A stretch of DNA of 64,000 nt from Euptelea pleiosperma (taxonomy: Eukaryota > Streptophyta > Magnoliopsida > Ranunculales > Eupteleaceae), in NCBI GenBank assembly GCA_035048495.1, contig CM068543.1:31840096-31904095 (forward strand). Direction: 5' to 3'. The notes beneath the pieces are model-generated. The model saw nothing but the letters and a program-made list of their open reading frames with translations. It had not been told where the DNA came from and did no database searches. Numbering within the stretch: position 1 is the first letter of the stretch; every line of letters begins with the position of its first letter. Below are positions 36,059 through 48,200 of the stretch, piece after piece. Position numbers and translations under genes: made by a program.

Positions 36059-36296
36059 ATGGGAAGCCCAAGTGCTCTGATCTCTCATTTGCAGCTCAAC
36101 AATTGCTGCTTTGACCGTCTCAGTTCGAGTGGAAAACAACCTATTTCTCTGCAAATCAACAAAAGAAGGGCAGGATTCCGGATTCCAGAGAGACTCGGCC
36201 ATAAAAAAGCCGGACGACTCGTTTGCTTTGCTCTCGAAGATGTGAAAGGGCAGCAGCAGTTGGGTGGTGTTGGCTCAGCCCTTGAAGAGAGGCCAG
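36059..36296 (+). CDS. TATC: TATC exon 1 (transit peptide)
   Basis: Starts at the ATG at 36059 and encodes 79 residues plus the first base of codon 80. The product is rich in Ser, Lys and Arg with few acids up to RLVCFALED, as expected of a stromal transit peptide and its cleavage region. The donor is G/GTAAAAG. Confidence 0.88.
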
Positions 36297-39200
36297 GTAA
36301 AAGACAGAGAGAGAGGGACCCTATTCAGCTATTCTTAATATGTTTTCAGAATTCCTGATATGGGTTTTTCTTTTAATTGGGATGGGCTGTGTTCCTTTTC
36401 AGTACATAAATGCCAAACATTGCTCTCCTTTTGTTAGAATTTCTTTTCATTTCTTCATGTTTTGGGTGATTTCATGGGTATACTGACATGGGTTCCTTTT
36501 TTTTGTTGGATTTATTGAGATGGATTCTGTTCTTCTCTTAGTTTTCTTTCTCTAGAAAAACCATGAGTTACTGACTGATTATTACTGCAAAACATATATA
36601 TATATATATATATGGTCAGGGGTCAGGATCGGGGGACAACAATTTCATACAACATTTTTGACAACAATTTTGGCGTACCCACATGGAAGATGAATCAATA
36701 GCTGATTTTTGGTGAGGATGATCTCCTCATCATATAGATCACTCCTATAAAAAATCAGCACATTCTGAAATTTCTAACCCCATCAAATGTGGTTTTCAAG
36801 TTAACAATAAAAATAGACGGTCCATAATTCTTCATCTTGTAAACCGATCTACGAATATTGGATTGATTTGAATTTTTGTGAAGATGATCTCCTCACTATA
36901 GATACCATCCTCGCCAAAAATCACCCCATTCCAAGACTTCTAAGTTATACATTGGCCTGTGCCAATTTTTGTTGTCAAAAATGTTGTATGAAATTGTTGT
37001 CCCCCGATCCTGACCCATATATATATATATATTATCAATTTTATTTGTTGGTTAATTCAATTTGTTCGGAGAGTTCGTGATATGTATTCCTTTATTTAGC
37101 AAAGGGAAAAATACAATACAATCTGTTTGTGTCACCTGTTGGAAAATTGTCAGTTCGATGCTGAGACTCTATTTGCATAGAATACGGATACAGGTGTCAG
37201 AGTCCTGCACGCATGCAGAGTATCCCATTCAGTGAACCTTGATACTTCAAATAACGTGAACTAAAGTAGGGTGTTAGATAATAATGAGGATAATAGTGGA
37301 ATATGTTATGATTTGTATCATATGCTTGTAGAAAAGAGAATGCGTATATGTAATGTTATATCTGTTGCATAGAAAACCAAAATTGTAAAAAGTAGGACTC
37401 ATAACCTATAGCAAATTCTAAGAAGGATCTTGCAAGTAAGGAAAGAAAAAACAAAACAAAAATTGGAAGTATCTTACTAGAATTTGTATCGTGTTTTAAA
37501 TTTCATTGAAACACCCAAAATTTCAGTTTCAAGTTATACCAAAATCGAAACTCATAGAATTCCAAAATTTCAGCCCACTATGCAATATTAATAGAATAAA
37601 AGATAATTAAGACAATATTTTCATTAATAAAGACATTAATTAAGATCCCTTTATTTTAGGAAGATTTTAGAGAGACAGAGATAAGATTTTGTTGCTATAA
37701 GTAAGGGTTATTAATTTCTCCATTTGTAATAATTGTTGTGATTTAGGTTGTAACCAGTGGAGAGAAGATTAAAGAGAGAAGAAGAGAAATTGTAATGGAG
37801 GCGGAAGATGATGGAGAAGATTAGGGTTAGAGAGAAGTTGTGGAAGAGAAGAGATTGAGTTGTGGAAGAGAAGAGATTGAGTTGTGTTCAATCTCTCTCA
37901 CTCAAATATATATATATAGTAAAACCCTACAAGCCAAAAACGTGGAGTTAAGTGGGACCTACAACATAAGAAAACTCAGGTTTAGTGGTTGGCCCATTTA
38001 ACCCTCTAGCTGGGAAGTCGGACCCAACCCACTTGAACACCCACGTTGGGTATTACATAAACTCCAACACTCCCCCTCAAGCTGATGCGAAGATATCCAT
38101 CATGCCCAGCTTGCCGATCAAAGTATGAAGAATAGACTTGCTCACCCCCTTTGTGAGTATGTCTTCAACTTGCTCCTAGGTTCTCACGTACGTAGTACAA
38201 ATCAATCCTTGTTGTAGTTTCTCTTTGATGAAGTGACGATCGACTTCAATATCTTGGTCCTACGGGCTATCATGCTGAACTGGGTTGTGAGCAATGTTGA
38301 TGGCAGCTTTGTTATTACGATATAAGCTCATCGGCTCTGTCATTTGGAGACTCAGTTCCTCAAGCATGGTCCTCAACCAAAGGAGTTCGCACACACCATG
38401 TGCCATAGAGTAAAACTCTACCTTTGCACTGGAGCGAGCCACAACAGGCTGCTTCTTGCTTCGCCAAAAGGCAAGGTTCCCTCCAACTAGGGTACAATAT
38501 CCTGACGTAGACCGATGATTAGTAACTGAACCTGCTCAATCTGCATCAATTTATGTCTCCACTCGAAAGTGTCCATGTTGCCCAAATAATATCCCACGAC
38601 CTGGTGAGCCCTTAAGGTACCGAAGAATTCTGTGAGCTGCTTTAAGATGTGATGACCGTGGTGCGTGCATAAACTGACAACACTCACAGCGTAAGCAATA
38701 TCCGGACAAGTGTATGCCAAGTAGATCAGCCTGCCAACCTATCGTTGAAACATAACAACATCCTCAAGAGAGTCACCTTCTTCAGAATTCAGCCGATGAT
38801 TCTGATCTATCGGAGTCTTTGTTGGTCGAGCTCTCAAATATCCAGTCTCACTTAGAAGGTCCAATACATACTTCCGTTGTGATATGAAGATGCCTTTTTG
38901 AGACCGAACAACTTCAATCCCTAGAAAGTACTTTAGTGGTCCCAGATCCTTTGTCTCAAACTCCGAGGACGAAGTTTTTAGTTGCTTTATCTTAGTGGGA
39001 TCATTCCCAGTGATGACAATGTCATCAACATAGACGATCAGTGTCGTGGTACTAGTCTGTTGGTACTTAACAAACAATGTGTGATCAGCCTGACTCTGCT
39101 TGTAGCCCACTCGTCCGATCGCACTATTGAACCGCTCGAACCATTCCTTTGGAGACTGCGTTAGCCCATACAAGGCTTTCCTTAACTTGCGCACCTTAGT

Positions 39201-42200
39201 CACTTCTAGCAAGTTTCAACCTAGGTGGTAGTTTCATGTACACGTCTTCTGTCAGATCTCCATGCAGAAAGGCGTTCTTCATTGGCTGCTATGGATAGAT
39301 GAACTTTAACTGAATTCATCTTGGCCACAGGTGTAAAAGTCTCCTGATAGTCGATCCCATATGTCTGGGTGAATCCCTTGGCTATGAGTCTTGCCTTGTA
39401 CCGTTCGACTGACCCGTCAAGTTTATGTTTCACTGTAAAGACCCATTTGCACCGAATAGGTTTCTTTCCTTTGGGTAGTTGAACAAGTTCCCATGTTTTG
39501 TTCTTCTCAAGAGCCTGCATTTCATCTATCATAACTTCTTTCCACTTTGGGTGATTGAGTGCATCTGCAACATTGGAAGGCAAAGAAACAAATGAGACAA
39601 TACTAATAAAATTCTGATACGACGGAGACATGGACTGATAAGAGACATAATCTGAGATAAGATGTTCTGTACAAGTATGAACACCCTTCTGAAGTGCTAC
39701 ATGGAAATCAATATCAGTGCTGATATGATCATCAAAAGTAGGAGATGCATGTGGCTCAAGAACAAGAATAAAGACTGAGACAATACCTAGAACTGGATTT
39801 GATGGGAGACTTGCAGGTGTAGGCGCAAGGACAATGGCTTGTCCTTTTTTCTTGGTTCTGACATATACACGCACATCATCTGCAGTAGTGGAGGTGTCCT
39901 TGTCACTAGACTGAGGTCCTGGCATAGAAATAGGAACCGACATATGAATAGGGACATGCATAGGACTGTGGACACTCTTCTGCAATATCATGATCATGCT
40001 CCCTTTGAAGAGAGGTTTGCTCACCAATGAAAGGGATGGACTTAGCGAAGGTGACAACCAAGGAGATGAAGCGACGACGGGTTGTAGAGTGATAGCATTT
40101 GTACCCTTTTTGATTAGAGGGGTACCCCAAGAAGATGTGATGAATATGGACATAGTAAATACACCCAAAGACCTTTGGAGGAACAACGAAGGTCGGATGG
40201 TCAGGAACCAAGAGAGATAGGGAGATCTGAAATCTTAGAACCTGAGAGGGCATACGATTGATGAGATAAGCTTCAAGTAAGACAGACTCAGACCAATAGT
40301 GTTTTGAAACCTGCATGCCTAACCGGAGAGCACGCTCAACTTCAAGAAGGTGATGGTTTTTGTGTTTTGCAGTCTCGTTTTGTTGAGGTGTGGAGGGACA
40401 CAAGGTCTAATGAACAATGCCATGAGATGCAAAGTAGGATTTAAGGTCCCCATCGAGGTATTCCCCCCCATTGTCAGAGCGAAGAATCTTGATGGGGCCC
40501 CACACATCAGAATGCACAATAGAAAAAGGAGTGGTACTTTTATTCTCACTAATGGGAAAAATAGAATAACAATCCTTTGCAAGTTCACATGTTTCACAAT
40601 GAAAAGGAACTGCAGAAATAGAAGAGAAAGTAGGAAAGATGCGCTTTAAGACAGACCCAGGGACATGGCCTAACCGGTTATGCCAAAGCATTAACTGGTC
40701 TTTATCGACTTGACTACTACTACTACTGATGCTAGATTGGTGCGCAAAGAAGAAACTGAAGAATCCAGGATGTACAAGTCACCGTCCTTATGTCCACTGC
40801 CAATCGTTCACCTCGATTCCAGATCCTGAAACACACATTGAAAAGGAAAAAACGTTACATTACATTAAGACTCTTGGTAAGACTACTGACGAGTAATAAA
40901 TTAGTAGCGAATTGAGGACATGCAAAACAGAAAACAGAGAGCTAATGTGGTATGAACACCCTTTTGCCAAAAATAGATGAATAGGTGGCATCAGCTATCC
41001 GAACTTTGTCATGACCAGAACAAATACCATAGAAAAAACAGAGGACATACTAGTCATGTGATTAGATGTCCCTGAATCGATGATCCAAGAAGGGCTAGAA
41101 GGTACAATAGAGGCAGAAAAGGCAGTCCTAGTACCTGTGTGAGCAAAAGCAGATGTGGAAGTGGAAGCCTAGCTATTGAGTTGGGCCATCATGCGGTGAA
41201 GGCGCTCAAGATCTGAAGGAGAGAACGAGTCCATGTCCCTAGAGGAGGTAGACACTAGAGGTGCGGTGTCCTGAGTAACTGAGTGTGATGTATGAGATCC
41301 CTGTTTGGCCGGGTGATGTTGGCAAGAATTCGGGGCATGTCTTGGGAGACACCCATGGAGCTTCCAGCAAGTGTCCTGGATATGGCCCATGTGACCACAG
41401 TGATCACACTTGGGTTGGGGCTTGTCTCCAGGCTCCTTTGGACTGCATTTCTGGCCCTTCCGATTGTTAGCAGCTAGGGCAGATCGGTCCGGAGTATCAC
41501 TCCCACTGCAGAGTTGCATAGCTGAGCGGCGACTGTCCTCCCCCCGAATGTAAGCATAGACCTGTGCTAGAGAGGTGGGGGTAGGATCCCTGCCAAAGAT
41601 CTAAACACGAGCTCCCTTAAAGCTAGGATGAAGGCCAGAGAGAAACTGTAAGATCCGGGAACATTCAACCATAGCCTTGAAGGACCTGACGTCATCTACA
41701 CACTTGGGGGAGTAACTCTAGTAGTGATTGATCTCCTCCCATTTGCTTCGAAGCGAGGCGTAGTATGTACCAAGTTTTATCTCCGTCTGACGAAGACAAG
41801 CAATCTCTTGCTCTAGTTCATAGAGCTTAGCAAAATTCCCCACTTGGGAATATGTCTGAGATATTGCATCCCAAACATCTTTGGCCGTTGGTAAGAACAT
41901 AAATCCTTTGCTGATCTGGGTTTGCATCGAGTGAAGGAGCAAGGACATCACAGTCAGATTCTCCATAACCCATATTCTATGAGATTTGTCCGGTGGGTCT
42001 AGTTGTTTCGCAACACCGGTCAGGTATTCACTGTAGACACGACCCCCAATGTACATGTGAGCGATAGTCTTCCATTCTAGGAAGTTTATGCCATTGAGTT
42101 TCACTGTGGTGATGCAGAGCTGAGGGTTGTGATCTCCATGAGAGCCATGAGTCACAGAACGACCCTTAGAGGAAGAGCCTGAAATCACAGATGTGACCTC

Positions 42201-45200
42201 AGAGGAACTCATTGGAGCAGAACCACAAAAAATAGCAGGTAGTGGATCGGAGGCTCGCAAAATTCCGAAGTAGGGTTCAGATGATCCCTAGGGGCCCAGA
42301 GGGGTCCGATTCCAACGTAAAAAACAAAACCCAAAAAAGGCCAGAAGATTCGAGTGATTTTTGGAAACTAGGGTTTTGACAGTCAAAATTGGTCAAACCG
42401 AGTGTCAGACTGTTCAATTGGCAATACTAGAGAGGATGGCTAGAGGAGCTTGTTGTTGTGCGAATCTCACAAAAATCAAAAACCCAAAAATCTGAAGATC
42501 GGGCCGAATTTTGGAAACCGATGATCCGACAATCTGAAAATTGCGAGGCTACTTTCTGACAGTCCCTGGGTGAATATTGGAATGGGCGGCTAGGGTAGTC
42601 ACATCCCGTGGTGCGGATCTCGAGAAAATAAAAAACTAAAAAATCCTCAAAGAACGTTTTGACCAAAAAAAAAACGTTGGAAAAGCTTGAGAAGATGACA
42701 ACGAGTGGATTTCTGATACGATTGAGGAAAAAAAGCTAGGAAATCAGAACCTCTGGTGTTTTGCCTCCGGATTGATCTATGGATTGCGCAGGAATGGTCT
42801 CTGCGATTTCCTCAAAAGCTTTCGCCGGTTCCGGACACATAACTGTCTTAAATCGAAATGGAGGCTTTAGGGGACAAAGACACATGGCCTAGAGCTACCA
42901 CGCTCTGATTTAGGTTGTAACCAGTGGAGAGAAGATTAAAGAGAGAAGAGAAATTATGATGGAGGCAAAAGATGATGGAGGAGATTAGGGTTAGAGAGAA
43001 GTTGTAGGAAGAAAAGAGATTGAGTTGTGTTCAATCTCTCTCTCATCAAATATATATATAGCAAGGGTAAAACCCTACAAGCCAAAAATGTGGAGTTAAG
43101 TGGTGGGCCCACTTAACTCCCACAACATAAGAAAACGTGGGTTAAGTGGCTGGCCCACTTAACCCTCTAACATACGAATAAAGGCCCCCACGTGGGAAGT
43201 GGGATGCAGCCCACTTGAACACCCACGTGGCGTATTACATAAACTCTGACAGTAATTTGTCCAAAATCACCGAAATTTCAAAATTTTGTGCGAAATTATG
43301 ATTTCGACCTTGGCCAAAACCTAGTTGAAATTGAATTTAAATCCTTGATCGTGTCGGACTCTGACATTTGTACGACATGGATACTTCGCCTATTTAGAAA
43401 AATCCATACAACATAGCTGATACTAGGGTTGGATTAGAAATCTATTCATTGGAAAGGTCATTCGTGGAAACGGTTTTCCATGGAACAAATTTCTTTTCCA
43501 TTAAACCAAAGGTTGGTAGGCACTTCGAATGTACATAATGCTCTTCGCCTTCTTACTAGGAAGGTTTTTTTTGTCATTACTCTAACTCCACTAACATCTC
43601 CCAACCCATTAACACTGTTGCAAAATCCATGTACTATGTTAATTCATCTACCATGGCATTAGTATTGCAGTTTTGAATCTCCTCAAACACAATCAAGTCA
43701 GAATCGCTATTAACAACTTTGTTATCCTCCCAATAGATATTCGTCTCTTATGAGGCATACAAACAATGCCAAGGAAGTCACCCTTAATGATTCATCTAGC
43801 AGTCTTCTAAGCACTCTAAATGTTCATTTTCATGAATTTCATCAGCATAATCTATTTCACCAAGTAGCTTTGCATGTGGAGGTAGAAACATCTTACTCAA
43901 ATTACCAAGAAAGGCACATGAAGTGTTTAAAAAAGGGCAAGGTGTATATGAGGTGGCTTGCGACTGTGAGGCAGGTCGTTAGTCTCAATCTTGTTTTTCG
44001 AAAATGCTCTTTGGTATTGATTGTCGAGCCTTGACTTCGACCATGATTGCCACCTTCAGCAGCGACTCAACCACCGTGAAGGCCACCATTAAACCTTGTT
44101 CCTGTAGTAGATCTCCGATGCAAGTTCTCACCACTTAACTAACATCACCCTTATCACCATTATCCTTCTCTCTATTTTTATTAGAAAAAATAAAAAATTA
44201 ATTTTCATTTCTTCCTTATTTTTGAGCTTCATTTTCATCTCCTTTTTTCGAGATTTTTTATTGGACCAATTGGGCAGATTCTCGCTCCATCACTTTTACA
44301 ACCAAACTGGGATGTAACTACAATGGATATATTTATGTCTCTAGTTCAGCTTCAAACAACACAGAGTGGAATCAGTTCCAGTAATCAGCCAAGTAAGGTA
44401 GTCGACAAGTAGGAGGGAGGGTAATAACCTAGCAGATTTTATAGCTTCCTTTCAGTTTAATTTTGGTGAAATTTTGTTAAAATCCTCCTAGTTTTCCTCC
44501 TTTGCTTTGTAAATTCTCAAGGATGTAATTTTTTACCTTTATTTTAAGGTCAGGTAGGGGTCCGCCTAACCCTATACATACCAAAAAAAAGGTTGGATAT
44601 AGGATTTTTTATTTTAACCGTTTTGGAGAGTGGAGATGAGGACATGCATATATTTGGATTACTGGAAGAGAAATATTTTCATAGGTAGGAGCTTTTGTTT
44701 TAAATAGTTTCCTAGGAGAGGGAGATGGGTAATGAATCTATGTGGGGAACACTTAATGAACAAATATGCCTTGTGGAGATGGACAGGTTACTTTTTTGTT
44801 TTTTGGTTTTTTCGATACTTGTTTATACCTAAAAATATGGATGTAATTGTACGTGACACAAAACTAAATGCTGAAGCCTACTTTTTTATACAATGAGACA
44901 ATATCATTTTTTTTTCAATTTTGCACTATGTTTTTAGTTTCGCCCTTCTATTTCAAAACAACAAATTTATTGATAATTAGTAAGATACATTAGAACAATG
45001 CATGCTAGAGGATTGCACTAGAGATCCAACTTGTAATAAATGCCAACCATAGTCACAAAGTCAGGATTTGGCAATAAATCAGCAAGGGGTCAAGTCGGAA
45101 ATATTCGGATAAATTCGGTGAAAATCGGCAAAAATAAAAAATATCAGGGCATTTTTCAAGTTAAAAATGTTGTTTTTAGCATAACATATTTATATGATGA

Positions 45201-48200
45201 AAAACACATCTATAATTCCATAATAATGTCACAACTCATATGCATGATATATCCTTCATAGTTTCAAAAATCGGCAAAATCGAAATCAAAAGGGGAGAAA
45301 AATGGGTTTCAGTTGATTAATCGGCAAAATTCAGCAAAATCGCTGATTAATCGCCGAGTTTTTTGATTAATCGGAGATTTTACAGATTTTGCCAATTAAT
45401 TGGCGATTGATTTGTGAGAGCAAAGGCAATCCAAGAACATTTCAAATCCATCACCATTCCATGGCGAACTATGTGGAATGGTGATATGCATGTTTCACAT
45501 AAACAAACTTCCCTTATGTATATGCCTTTTGTTTCTTTAGTCGCTATAAGGTCTAACACCTTCCCTGTTTGCTGGGGAAGGTATAACCATGGTTGAAAAT
45601 TCGGAATGTTTCGTATGTTTTGTTTCGTTTCGTAATGTTTCGGAATGTTTTGTAATGTTTCGGTTTGTTTCACCGAGACAATCCGAAACAATCCAAAAAA
45701 TAAAAAAAAATATGATTTCATGATTTTGGAAATATTTCGGAATGTTTCGTAATGTTTCACAATGTTTTGTAATGTTTCGTATGATTCGGGAATATTTCAA
45801 AAATTTTATTTTTTCACCATTTTTTCAATGTTTCGTGAATGTTTCGTTTCGTTTCGGAGTTTGTCTCGGTTTTTCACTTGAACGAGACATTACTCCGAAA
45901 CGAAATTTTAAACCTTGGGTATAACACATACTTCCGCTGACAAATAATTATTCCCTTTCGAGATTAGGCTACGTTGATTCTCAGAAACAGGTCTTTGATA
46001 TGAAATTGAGTGCCTAAGTACTTCTTGAGATGTTAGGTTTCTTTATTGTTTTCAATAACAACAATATCATCTACATATACAATCAGCGTTGTGATACTGC
46101 AATGTGACCTCTTAACAAATAAGGTATGATCGGCCTAACTTTGAATATACCCACTTTTTTCATATCTTCACTAAAGAGCCCAAACCGTGCTTTGGGAGAC
46201 TGTTTTAGGCCATACACGGCCTTCTTCAATAAGAAAACCTTTCCCTCGCTTCCAAGGAGCTTGAAATCGGGTGGTGGCTTTATATAGACCTCTTCCTTAC
46301 GGTCTTAATGAAGAAATAAATTCTTCATATCAAACGGGTACAACGGCCATGAGTAATTTGCTGCAACAAAAAGGATCTCTTTTGGAGTTCATCTTTACCA
46401 CAGTTCAAAAGTCTCTCGATAGTCAACTCCAAAGGTCTGTGTAGCCTTTTGCAACAAGCCTAACTTTGTATCTCTCAACTATCTCATTGGCCTTATACTT
46501 CACTATGAACACTTGCACCCAACCAATTTCTTTCCTAGAGGTAGAGCAACCACCCGCCATGTCGGATTTTGTTCTAAGGCCTCCATTTCATCTAATATAG
46601 CTCGTCTCCATTCAGGTTTGGATAATGCAATTGCAATACTAGAGGGGACAGAAACAAAAGAAACAGACATTACAAATGACCGGTAAGTAGGAGACAATGA
46701 ATGATACTTGACAAAATAGATAAAGGATGTTGAGTGCAAGGCTGTTTGCCTTTATGAATGGCAATTGACAGACTAAGATCTTCAACAATAGGGACATCCA
46801 TAGACTCAAAAAGAATTAGATGTGTCATTACTTGTCTCAAATTGGGCTGTTGGCAGTAGAGGATTGGTTGGTGGGCATTTTCTCCTCGTATACACCTCCG
46901 AGTAACCCTTTTCAATAGTACTTTGTATACCTGCACTACTTTGTGAGCCAGTAGTAATATCAATGTCGGAATTAGGTAAACAAGTACATGAAGAGGAGAA
47001 TGTTCCTCTGGAATGGAAGTTGGGCGCACTGGAAAATGAACTGATTTAAAGAAAGTAACATCCATGGTTACAAACCCTTTTCTTGATCCTGGATGGTAAC
47101 ACTTATAGCCTTTCTGAGATGATGGATATCCAAGAAATATACGCTCAAGTGCCTTGGGCTCAAGTTTAGATTTGTATTCATGATATACATGGACAAAGTA
47201 AACTCATCAAAATACCTTTGGAGAAATAGGAAAGGATGCCTGTCTAGGACAAAGAAAATTAATTGGAGTTTAGTATTCCAACATGCTGGATGGCATACAA
47301 TTAATAAGATAAGATGTAGTAAGAGCTGCTTCAGACAAGAAATTCTTAGGAACATTCATACTGAACAGGAGAGTGCGACTAACCTGATCAATGTGGCAAA
47401 GTTTCCTTTTAACCACACCGTTTTGATAAGGTGTTCCAACACAAGTAGTTTGGTGCTCTATCCCATATTCAGTTAAATAAGACTGTAACCCAGAGTTTAT
47501 GTATTCACCCTCATTATCAGAACACAAAACTTTCAAAGATGTGTCAGATTGAGTACAAACCATCTTATAAAAACTTTTGATACTTTGAAACACTATATCT
47601 TTAAATTTCAAAAGGTAAACCCAAGTAGTACGAGTATATTCATCCACAAACACCACAAAACAGTGATAACCAAACAAAAAAGTAACAGGTGTAGGACCCT
47701 ACACATCAGAATGAATAATTTCAAATGGAGCATTAGTTTTATTCCTACTTGATGGAAATGTAGTATGACAAAATTTAGCATAATGACAAACTTCACATTG
47801 TAAGTTTAACCCAGTGGAATTAAGTAAACTAGGAAGTAGATGACGCAAAGACTGAAAGAAGATGACCGAGATGATAATGCCATCGCATTATGTGATCTTT
47901 ATTACTACTTGCAAACTGACTTGAGAATGCATTAGGTACCTTTATAACAGCCCAAGAGATTTTAGACAACCCTGGGCCTGCAATACTTTATTTTATTTTT
48001 TCTGATTTGAGGCATGTAGAATCTTCTACATGAACTGCAATAGCCTTATAATATGTGGTAGCAAGAGAACACTTCCTCTAGGGTTTCTAGGGCATGCGAC
48101 ACCAAGAGAAACCCTAGGAAACACCCTATGTAGCAAGATAAGTATTCTCGGGCTTGAAAAAAAATCCTTCTGTTATCTACTACGGACGAACAATACTGAT

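Larger units (their letters stand above)
37739..43251 (-). mobile_element. Ty1/copia element 1, old, antisense in TATC intron 1
   Basis: Complete structure on the minus strand: 5' LTR 42906-43251, gag-pol 38077-42212, polypurine tract, 3' LTR 37739-38069. The LTRs differ at many positions and in length (346 and 331 bp), so the insertion is much older than the copy at 52955. No adjoining 5-bp duplication was found; GTAAT occurs after the right LTR and 8 bp before the left one. Confidence 0.85.

Noticed and set aside
36059..36358. Exon 1 of TATC as an independent small gene
   Set aside because: The frame fits a transit peptide, has a proper donor at 36297, and its phase and sequence continue exactly in the exon at 59045.
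37726..43256. GTAAT as the 5-bp target duplication of copia element 1
   Set aside because: The left copy is 8 bp away from the LTR edge, so the match is not convincing.
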